Of a DNA stretch of 64,000 nt, positions 37,801 through 46,053 are shown in pieces. A program made the position numbers and the translations under genes. The notes below the pieces were generated by a model. That model did not search any database, had not been told where the DNA came from, and was given only the letters and a program-made list of their open reading frames with translations. Each line of letters starts with the position of its first letter. The stretch's first letter is position 1. The DNA is from Halichondria panicea (Eukaryota > Porifera > Demospongiae > Suberitida > Halichondriidae): contig NC_087377.1 in assembly GCF_963675165.1 (NCBI RefSeq), positions 17,753,018-17,817,017 on the forward strand. The letters run 5' to 3'.

Positions 37801-38116
37801 AGATTTTACCCCACGAAAATTACCCCGCTATACGATGGACATTAAAATATAAATAGTGTATTACTGCTGTGTCAGGTCTCACTTTCTCCTCAGCAGTTTG
37901 TATCCATGAGAGGAGTCTCTGATTAAGGAGGGGAATAACCTCACTAGCTGTGGGAGAATGGAGGCCATGGCTCTCTAACCAAGCATCCACTTTAGTCCTG
38001 AGCAGTTGGGGACCTTGAACAGTGGCTCTGTTGTTCCACTTCTTAAGCTCTTGCAGAAACACGAACACTCCGACCAGCCCCAGAAACACAGTGAATAGCA
38101 CCACAAGAGAAAACAT
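31770..38116 (-). CDS. Membrane-anchored SMP-like / C1-domain protein
   Basis: Ten exons close in phase to 546 residues: 38116-37883, 36888-36793, 36662-36543, 35382-35263, 34803-34398, 34220-34060, 33127-32956, 32724-32550, 32406-32336, 31855-31770. The N-terminus is a membrane anchor (MFSLVVLFTVFLGLVGVFVF). Residues about 30-220 look like an SMP lipid-transfer fold (LLNQRLLSWIQ, LPKLKITKVTS, ELECDIEW), but this is weaker than the rest. Residues 220-480 are acidic and low in complexity, with four 11-residue SYHTKQPPLV-type repeats (about 326-366). The C-terminus is a clear C1 zinc finger: H-x12-C-Y-V-C ... C-R-D-C-x4-H-K-Q-C ... C. An anchor, SMP and C1 together recall PDZD8, an ER-endolysosome contact protein, but no PDZ domain or coiled coil is visible. 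A role as a membrane-contact lipid-transfer protein is inferred. It is divergent from MAP2K7. Confidence 0.75.
31905..32290. repeat. Degenerate pyrimidine-rich tandem repeat
   Basis: Repeated CTACTACCCCTCATTCTACAG-like units are strongly C/T-rich on plus, so the minus-strand transcript is G/A-rich. It fills the last intron of the C1-domain gene (31856-32335). Confidence 0.85.
33285..33598. mobile_element. Putative MITE with CATTTACACGA-type ends
   Basis: Left end CCCATTTACACGAGGCC and right end GTCGTGTAAAAACAGGG are imperfect inverted repeats. Internal GGATTAAACC/CCGGATTAG motifs repeat in both orientations. There is no coding capacity. It lies in an intron of the C1-domain gene. Confidence 0.55.
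33772..33961. mobile_element. 190-bp MITE with ~28-bp terminal inverted repeats
   Basis: Left end TACCGTATAGCTAGAAATTT CTGCAGCC and right end GGCTGCAGAAATTTCTAGCT GTACGGTA are near-perfect inverted repeats. The interior is AT-rich and non-coding. Confidence 0.8.
34095..34220 (-). repeat. Coding 33-bp tandem repeat, 4 copies
   Basis: Four in-frame 33-bp units in the exon 34220-34060 encode SYHTKQPPLV-type repeats. The last copy is diverged (SYRTEQPAQ). Confidence 0.85.
34257..34372. mobile_element. Short foldback element, GAATGAGCCATTT type (family H)
   Basis: Imperfect inverted repeat of ~115 bp (TTGACGAATGAGCCATTTG near the left end, AAGTCGTCAAATTTT at the right). Similar sequence lies at about 20380-20520 and 40612-40700. 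Non-coding. Confidence 0.6.
34804..34877. repeat. (GT)n microsatellite directly at a 3' splice site
   Basis: On the transcribed minus strand this is a (CA)n run ending in CAG at the acceptor of exon 34803-34398. Confidence 0.95.
35637..35848. mobile_element. Full-length MITE, TATAGCGGGTATATTTCGAG ends (family B)
   Basis: Starts TATAGCGGGTATATTTTGAG and ends CTCGAAATATACCCGCTATA, a near-perfect inverted repeat. A second full copy lies at about 40213-40415, with partial copies at about 17040-17215, 28945-29015, 36178-36325 and 44205-44320. The interior is non-coding and contains GCATGCATGC. Confidence 0.85.
36325..36515. mobile_element. MITE, TATAGC(G/T)GGTAATTTTCGTG ends (family C)
   Basis: Begins GTATAGCTGGTAATTTTTGT and ends CACGAAAATTACCCGCTATA. 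Related copies lie at about 37638-37838 and 44957-45118, with a fragment at 40855-40925. Each carries a shared core CATTGCCTGCACTGCATTCA. The terminal inverted repeats resemble family B, so the two probably use the same transposase. Confidence 0.85.
36920..37115. mobile_element. MITE, TATT(A/T)CTAGAATRTTTTGCGA ends (family D)
   Basis: The left end ATTTCTAGAATATTTTGCGA is matched by the right end CGCAAAACATTCTAGTAATA. A second complete copy is at about 63705-63935, with fragments at about 17430-17530 and 63515-63610. Non-coding. Confidence 0.8.
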
Positions 38117-38363
38117 ACCTAGGTCTATCTTATTAGAAACAAGTTGACTTTCACAACACAGTACACAGCAAACTATCTTTCAGAATTAAAACCACGCCCA
38201 CTTTCTATATTATGTTGACCTCTGCACCCTGGTTGAGGCTACGCCCACTTTTATATTTTGACCTTTGCATCCATGTACGTCGACTCAGCAGCTTTCAGTA
38301 TACTTACATAATTACAGACTAGACACATACACAAGATTAAGAATAAGATCAAGACACGACAAG
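38117..38363. promoter_or_regulatory. Divergent promoter region, SMP/C1 gene and MAP2K7
   Basis: 247 bp separate the two start codons. It contains a repeated CACGCCCACTTT motif (about 38191 and 38242), which is the best candidate for a shared element. Function is inferred from position. Confidence 0.5.
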
Positions 38364-38701
38364 ATGTCCTCTAACGGGACACCACCTCCACACCCGGCCG
38401 CCCTAGGCCTCTTCAAGACTAAGAGTCCCAGCCACGACCCTACCCTGGATAGACCAAAGTAGAGTGAAAATAAGAGTCTTGTACTGTTACATTTAATCAT
38501 AGATCTATGATTAGTGATCATTTATAAATAATATATCCTCAGCTATACCTTTATATTGTGTGTGCAGGTTACCAATGCCTTTACGAATGAACTCCACTGG
38601 CCCTCGACGACCCAAAGGAAAGCTGTGCTTCTCCAAATGCCCTCCCAAATCTCCCATTCCGTCAGAACCATCCAGTGCTGCTTGTAATCATGGGTATACA
38701 T

Positions 38702-38761
<60 letters not shown>

Positions 38762-38767
38762 ACACAC

Positions 38768-38801
<34 letters not shown>

Positions 38802-41800
38802 CCAAGTCCACAAGACAAATTGATTGCTAAAGTTAAAGAAAGAATGGGAACTTTGACATTTGGCACTGAGGTATAGTACTGTCATTGCATTTGCTCTGTA
38901 TTTCTAAATTTAGGTACACGAATGATAATAATTGATAGACAGCAGGTAAATATATAACAAGGTGCTTTCCATACTATTGGCTGTGTTATTGAGACCACTC
39001 AGTACTGTCCCTAAAGAGACCACCAGACCACTCAGTACTGTCCCTACAATGCTACATCTATGTCCATTAGACCCGTGGATTATCCCCATACTTGCAAGGA
39101 TAATCTTATTTACTATTGACCTCCCTAAAGAGACCACCAGACCACTCAGTACTGTCCCTACAATGCTACATCTATGTCCATTAGACCCGTGGATTATCCC
39201 CATACTTGCAAGGATAATCTTATTTATTATTGACCTCCCTAAAGAGACCACCAGACCACTCAGTACTGTCCCTACAATGCTACATCTATGTCCATTAGAC
39301 CCGTGGATTATCCCCATACTTGCAAGGATAATCTTATTTACTATTGACCTCCCTAAAGAGACCACCAGACCACTCAGTACTGTCCCTACAATGCTACATC
39401 TATGTCCATTAGACCCGTGGATTATGTCCATACTTGCAAGGATAGTCTTACTTACTATTGACCTCCCTAAAGAGACCACCTCTCTATTGAGACCAACTTC
39501 CCCTTCCCCTTCCCCTCCTACAGACACACAAGTTGACAGGCCCTGTGGATGTGGATGTACTAGGGAGACTTGGTAGTGGGATGACAGGACAAGTGGTAAC
39601 CGTGCAACACAAGGCCACCGGGAAAATCATGGCTGCCAAAGTACGCATTTTTTTTTTTTTTTTACAATTTGCCGATACCCAAGATACAAGAGTAATAACG
39701 TAATACCATACTTACATAAAAGTAGTAATCATGAAAGCATACTCAGTACAGAAGGATCATTAAGCATAGATTTAAGGAATTATAAGCACTAAATCATATT
39801 TTGCCACAATCTTGTTATTCCATGGTTCTATACACTTAAGTTTTCTGCATGAAACTGGAACAAGGTTAATCTTACGTGACAAAGAAAGCGTGTGATTGGG
39901 ATTGGATTTGTCAGCAGTATAATTATCAGTCTATCATTTTCAGTATCTCAAAGTGTTGAGTACCTCATACGTTTAGGAGAATGCTGTATACCATATAACA
40001 TGTACTGTATAGCAGGTATTTGTTATTTTTTGTATTGGAAAGCATCATGCGAAAATTAAAACTGTGACCGCAATAGCTTCATATTGTACATACGTCACTA
40101 TCCTGAGCTGTACGAATATTTAGGGTACAATTGAGTAGTTCATTGAAAATTTGCAACAACAAAGAAAAAAAAAGATTGCCTTTCACGTACATACATTGAT
40201 AATTGTACATTAGTTTACAGTATAGTGTGTATTTCGAGGGTATAAATGTTCGCGGTTTTCGCTGATTAAGCATGTACCGTGAACATTTATACTCGCGAAT
40301 TTAATATCGCATGCATGCTGCAGAAAGGCTGCTATTCCGCAATTAAATCCGCAAAAACAATTGTAGCGGCCATTCTGCGAAAGTTTATACCCTTGAAATA
40401 TACCGCTATACGGTGACTGCCCCTCCCCCTTCTGTAGAAGATGCCGTGGCTGGAACATCCAGAAGAGAGGAAGAGAATTCTAATGGACCTGGACGTGATG
40501 GCAGAACACAAGAGTCCTCACATTGTCCTATATTACGGATCAGTCATTTGGAATGTAAGTTAAAAAGCAAATACGATAATTAACATTGTAATCAGTCAAC
40601 TATATACTACTGTATAACTAAAAGATGACGATTTGGCCATTTGGCGGATTTTACCGAATATTGCCAAATTTAAAATAAGTTTTCCAGTGGACACAATGTC
40701 ATTGTTGTATACATGTAGCGGGTTATTCTTCATATTTTTCGTATTGTAGAGCATCGTACAAAAATTAAAACTGCAAAATTATTCTGCTATAACCACGCTT
40801 GAGACGCCAAGTTGGTTCAAATGTGTCATTTGCCAAATATATATACTTATAATATCGGGTAATTTTCGAGGGGAAAAAACGTTTTGTGGTTGAGTCTCTA
40901 AGCACGAATATTTTACCCACGAATGAAGCGACCTTGACGCAATAGTTAGATAGCAAAGGGTCTGGACCACCTGCAATAATATGGTATACGATGAATCTCC
41001 TCCTCCCCAGAATGAAGTGTGGGTCTTCATGGAACGTATGAGCACTTGTTTGGATCGTCTTCTCAAGAGCATCTCTGGTCCAGTACCAGAGGAGATTGTC
41101 TGCAAAGTAGCCGTTGCGGTGAGTAATAGAGGGCGGCTAGAATTAGATACTTTGAACAATAATTAACAGCAACCCCAATTGTCTGTTTCTTGGAAAAAAA
41201 GTGGATGCTTTTTATTTGAAATGGGCCTTTTTTCGAAGCTATTGTTTTCGATAATGACCACTTAAAGTATCCTCCCTCCCTAACTCCACTACAAATTAAT
41301 ATTTCGACCCAAATTATCCATTTTTGGAAAAAAGGGTATGGCTATAAGTGGGCCTTTTTTGAAGCTATTAACTAATGTCCCTCCCCTCTCCTCCACTTCT
41401 CAGGTTGTTAAAGCACTTCACTATCTCAAGACTGAGCATCAAGTTATCCACAGAGGTGAGAATATCTAGAGCCACCAAGGATGTGCCCACACTGGTTGGT
41501 GGTGGTGGTTGGTACTAACCACCTCTTAAGCTCATGTTAGGCTAGCTATATAAAAAAAATACAAATTTGTGTAGAGAATTGAGGATTGAAAAAATATAGC
41601 CACCACTTCGAAATTTCTGGGCAGACCTCTGCTATCATTGCTCTAATTATACATACTCCCTCTTCTCTCTCTGTCTCTCTCTCCTCGTAGATGTGAAGCC
41701 CTCTAACATACTACTGGACGAGTCTGGTAGCGTTAAGTTGTGTGACTTCGGTATCAGTGGACGGCTGGTGGACTCCCAGGCCTTTACACAAGGGGCTGGC

Positions 41801-43606
41801 TGCATAGCCTATATGTCTGTGAGTTGTAACAGAGCACACACACACGCACACACACAAGGGGCTGGCTGCATAGCCTATATGTCTGCGAGTTGTAACAGAG
41901 CACACACACACAAGGGGCTGGCTGCATAGCCTATATGTCTGTGAGTTGTAACAGAGCACAGTGAGTATGTGCCTTGAAATGTATACCTAAAGTCTATTTG
42001 CGTCCAGTTCGACCCCGGAAGTTATGTGGTCAATTATGGCTTCATTTATGGTGGACAAGTATGCCTGGGGACTTTTACATGGAAAATGCTAACTTTTAGC
42101 TGATTGGAGCTTACCAATACCAGCTCTACAGCACATTAGACACTAGTTGATAAGATCTACACGGGAAGTACATGGGAAAAGTGCCTCAGAGCAGGTATAC
42201 TATGGGACTTAGTATACCTGCAAATTTACTTAGTATACCTAGTATTCCGTTGTCAAGTAATTGTATTGTAGTCAAGCAGTTTGCGCATGCGCACTAGTAT
42301 CTAAATGAGTTAGACACTGTTTTGTCGGTGTCCATGTGATTTAGAAGCCCTCAGCCACTTTAGTACCCTTGCTACGCTCGGGATACTAAATCAGTGCCTT
42401 TGGGCTTCTAAATCCCATAGACACCTCCAAAACAGTGTCTAACTATTATATAGATAGAAGCGCTTTTTAACAAGGAATCCAACGGTATATGAAACTTTGA
42501 AGTTATGACAACTTTATGAAGGTCAAACTCAACACAAATAGACTTTAGCTTACTGTTACTGGTCAAAACTTCACAAAATAGTGTCGAATTTAAGCTGCTA
42601 TGAGAGCTCTTATAATGTGTCTAATTGTAGGTACACTGTACAGCATTACTGCTATCGCCAGTGCTACCTTGTAAACCCTCCCCCCCCCCTTTCCCAGCCT
42701 GAACGTATTGACCACACACACCCACACACACACACACACACACACATAAACACAGCCTGAACGTATCGACCAGTCCATCGGTAAAAAGGGCTACGATGTT
42801 AGAGCAGACGTATGGAGCCTGGGAGTCTCATTAGTAGAACTAGCCACTGGATCACTACCTTATGACTGCTCAAAGTTCACCACAGATTTTGAGTTCCTGG
42901 CCCATATTGTGGGGGCTCCCCCTCCCCTTCCTGACAGGGATAGCTTCTCTCCTCTGTTCTTCAACTTTGTCTCTCAGTGGTGAGTTGAATTGTCAGGGAG
43001 TATCGTATTACCACTACTTGTATGACATGCCAGACCTTAGATCATGTTTGCCACAAATACTGCAATTTGATTGGCTAAAGGAAGATCCAACTTAGAAAAT
43101 CATGTACTTATTTAGAAAATCATGTAGCGATAAGAACATTCAAATCTGATTGGCTAAATACTCATGGTTGCTATGATCTAAAATGCTTAGACACTGTTTA
43201 GGAAGTTTCCACATGATTTAGAAGTCCTCAGGGCTAATAGAACCCTCACTGCGTTCGGGATACTACAACCAGCCCTTTGGGCTTCTAAATCATGTAGAAA
43301 CTTCCTAAACAGTGTCTAACTATTATATAGAATTTAGATAGCAAAGTGTCAAAATTTCTCTAAGGGTTTTTCGTTCTGTGTATATATATAGTACCTAAGT
43401 TACATGTGATATTGATTGATTATAGCTGGGACGATTTAATTAATGATTTAATCCCTCCCCCCGGCCACAGTCTGACCAAGGACGTTGACAAGAGACCTAA
43501 CTACATGCCTCTACTGGAACATCCCATGATCAAGGAGTACGAGGGAAGAGACGACGTTGACGTCGGATTGTGGCTAAAATCGGTCAACAAGAAAACCAAA
43601 GCTTAA
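38364..43606 (+). CDS. MAP2K7: Dual-specificity MAP kinase kinase 7 (JNK kinase)
   Basis: Ten exons close in phase to 390 residues: 38364-38458, 38568-38693, 38801-38870, 39524-39640, 40438-40554, 41011-41118, 41404-41455, 41691-41818, 42756-42979, 43471-43606. The kinase domain spans about 105-370. It has a glycine loop LGSGMTGQV (113-121), Lys136 (MAAK), HRDVKPSN (227-234) with Asp229, DFG (247-249), an activation loop with S-x-A-x-T (Ser257, Thr261) and PERID (272-276). [11 protein letters not shown] and AGCIAYM are closest to MKK7 rather than MKK4, MKK3/6 or MEK1/2. It phosphorylates JNK in stress and morphogenesis pathways in the cytoplasm. The N-terminal region is short, without a clear JNK-docking array. 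An in-frame upstream extension exists from 38265; I use the ATG at 38364. Both borders of the intron 41819-42755 are locally duplicated. Confidence 0.93.
38700..38800 (+). repeat. (CA)n filling a MAP2K7 intron
   Basis: The 107-bp intron 38694-38800 is almost wholly CA dinucleotide and ends in CACAG at the acceptor. Confidence 0.95.
39007..39480. repeat. 114-bp tandem repeat, about 4 copies
   Basis: Units CTCCCTAAAGAGACCACCAG... start at about 39121, 39235, 39349 and 39463, a 114-bp period with few differences; a partial copy precedes them. It lies in MAP2K7 intron 3. The period is a multiple of three, so long open frames appear on both strands, but these are not genes. Confidence 0.9.
41787..41960 (+). 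repeat. Triplicated exon-intron junction of MAP2K7
   Basis: ACACAAGGGGCTGGCTGCAT and the following 5' splice site GTCTGTGAGTTGTAACAG occur three times (AAGGGG at 41790, 41856 and 41912). The middle copy reads GCGAGT at the donor. Copies are joined by short CA runs. Confidence 0.9.
42307..42447. mobile_element. MITE, TTAGACACTGTTT ends (family F)
   Basis: Begins AGTTAGACACTGTTTTG and ends CAAAACAGTGTCTAACT, with inner inverted GATTTAGAAG/CTTCTAAAT. A second full copy lies at about 43186-43325 and a 5'-truncated one at about 48830-48922. Both full copies are in MAP2K7 introns. Confidence 0.85.
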
Positions 43607-43964
43607 CTTAGTATGTACATGTTACAGCAGGCTACATTGCACTTATGGCCCAACTTTTAAAATTATAAATGTTTTTGCTAATTAAACATTAGACGCCAGT
43701 TGTTTTATATAATTATGTCTTCAAGGCCACTGACTTATTTTTTTCAATGTCTCAACTTTTTTGTACACACCAAATAACAAGTTTATTTATTCAGTTACCA
43801 AAAATGAATGCGAAATGTGTTAAAAAAATCATCATTGGCGCATGGCATGATTGATGTTGTACCTCAATTATAGGCCGCAAAATTAGAGGGCGACATTGTC
43901 TCGAGGTTGTTTCAGCTCCGCCCATCTTTTCCCCACATGTGCAATTTTGTGCATGCATGCACGT
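43607..43964. other. Spacer between MAP2K7 and OGG1
   Basis: This holds the MAP2K7 3' UTR (ATTAAA near 43681) and the OGG1 upstream region. No other gene is seen. Confidence 0.5.
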
Positions 43965-45842
43965 ATGATCATGGCTGCTGCTTTGTTGGAGGAGACATGG
44001 CATGAGGAGCGTGTTTGTGGCGAGCTGGACCTCAGCCTCACTCTGACCACAGGGCAAGCCTTCAGATGGCACAGCCTAGGAGGGGATGATGGGATCACGT
44101 GGGTGGGGGCGGTGGGACAATAGTACGTGAGGCACACAAATGACACACAACTATAAATTATATCGTAATGCGTGCGCATTACGATATAATGCGAAATAGC
44201 ATACAGACATGCGATATTAAATTTGTGGGTATAAAAATCAATGTTTGCGCAACATTGCTCGGTGAAAACCACGAGCATTAATTTTTTACCCTTGAAATAA
44301 TACCTGCTATATATACGGTATATAAATACAACTTAGATTGTTCATATTAATCATGTAGTGATATACATACATGGTATTATTTATATAAATATTTTCTGGA
44401 CGTCTCTAATTCACAAGTGATATTTCCCTGTGTAGTGTGTTTGCACTCAAGAGCCGAGACGACTCCACCCTCACTTATCACACTCTCCATACCCCACAAG
44501 ACCACACCCATACACCCTCACACACTCTCCGAGACTATTTCCGACTAGATACTGACCTTTCTGAACTTTGCACTTCGTGGGCCAACGCAGATCCAAATTT
44601 TAACTCCAAAGTCTCTCAATATAAAGGCGTACGTTTATTGAGACAAGATCCGCTCGAAAACGTCATTTCCTTCATTTGTTCCTCCAATAATAATATCGCG
44701 AGAATATCAGGAATGTTGAATTCTCTCTGTGAAAATCTCGGGGAGCCGATCTGTTGCTATGGTGACCATACCATATATGGATTTCCGACACTTGATTCGT
44801 TATGTGCTGACAATATGGAGTCTACTTTAAGAGACTTGGGGTTCGGATACAGGTCAAAGTATGTTGCCATGGCTGCAAAAAGCATCGTCGAGAAGGGTGG
44901 TGTGGAGTGGTTGCTTGGACTGAGAGAAAAACCATACGCTGGTGAGATACTATGATACTGTATAGCGGGTAATTTTCGTGGGGTAAAATTTCGTTTAGTC
45001 TCATTGCCTGCACTGCATTCATACGTTCTGGTAAGCCACGCCTACCGTTAACATTTCGTGGAGTTCAGCGTGCCCACGAAAATAACGAACATTTACCCCA
45101 CGGAAATTACCCGCTATGCGATACTGCTAGTGCTAGAAAGGTATGCATGATACAAACTAATGCTATTTATGCAGAGTGGGTATAAATAATTTGTATCACA
45201 CAATTATTGGCGGTTATTCGAGGCTTGCATGTACAATCCCCACATTGAAATCACGGTGTTTAACTGAGGAAATAAAATTAAAAATCGCGTAACGTTTTAT
45301 AGCCTTATAATTACAATATTTTGTCATAATCATAATTATTTTATGCTTGTGTTTGATCATTACTCAGAGGTCGTGACCTCACTACGAACTCTGTCTGGGG
45401 TGGGTCCAAAGGTCGCGGACTGTGTAGCGATGATGTCATGTGACAAGCTAGAGGCTGTACCAATAGACACGCACGTGTGGAGTGTAGCTGTACGAGACTA
45501 TGGGCTAGCAAAAAAGAATAAATCTCTCACAGCGTCTGCCTATAAAGAGATAGGTAAGTCATGTGATTATTATGTGAATTTTATAATTATTTTTTTCTTC
45601 CTTTAATTAGGTGATCACTTCCGCGATTTGTTTGGGCCAATGGCAGGATGGGCTATTGCTGTGAGGCTAGTATTTTTCAATATTACTCTTTACTTGTGTA
45701 CGTATAGGTGCTGTTTGTCGCTGATTTAGATAGAAGTGGGAGGTACAAAGGTGAGAGTATACAGAGTCCAAAGGGCAGCAAAGGAAAAAGAAAAAGAAAA
45801 GATCAGCAGTCTTTGAAATCTGCTAAGAAACGAAAAACTTAA
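43965..45842 (+). CDS. OGG1: 8-oxoguanine DNA glycosylase / AP lyase
   Basis: Five exons close in phase to 344 residues: 43965-44122, 44436-44941, 45368-45553, 45611-45660, 45708-45842. Hallmarks are GQAFRW near the N-terminus, KGVRLLRQDPLENVISFICS with SNNNIARI, GLGYR-like GFGYRSKYV, and the helix-hairpin-helix SGVGPKVADC. The catalytic Lys236 and Asp255 (VPIDTH) are 19 residues apart, as in human Lys249/Asp268. The enzyme removes 8-oxoguanine opposite cytosine and nicks the abasic site by beta-elimination. The C-terminus has two basic clusters (GKRKRK, KSAKKRK) that look like a bipartite nuclear signal. No clear mitochondrial leader is visible if translation starts at 43965; the ATG at 43971 is an equal alternative, and an in-frame extension runs upstream. 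It converges on TRAPPC12 with 211 bp between stop codons. Confidence 0.95.
44157..44190. repeat. 34-bp near-perfect palindrome in OGG1 intron 1
   Basis: ATTATATCGTAATGCG (44157-44172), TG, then the exact reverse complement (44175-44190). It adjoins a family B MITE fragment. Confidence 0.9.
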
Positions 45843-46053
45843 TTAATTTTAGTTGTATCGTGTGCTAATTGTCCGATATTTAATCATTGCTGTTCCATCC
45901 ATATTAATCCATCATCAATTAAGTTTGTTGTGTTTTATAAACTCTTAATTGTTATTATATATAATGAAAATGAATAAATCTGCCAACAAATAAAATAATA
46001 ATAATAATTACATAAATTAATGTCCATTTTATCACAATAATTTTATAGCTCCA

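Noticed and set aside
38265-38363. Upstream in-frame start for MAP2K7
   Set aside because: The added residues are low in quality and would cover most of the short divergent promoter interval; not excluded, only less likely.
38910-39576. Opposed ~204-codon open frames
   Set aside because: A 114-bp tandem repeat with period divisible by three; no family match, and it is flanked by in-phase MAP2K7 exons.
42698-42755. First CCTGAACGTATTGACC copy as the MAP2K7 exon start
   Set aside because: Reading on from it runs through the CA tract into a stop; only the second copy at 42756 continues the kinase domain.
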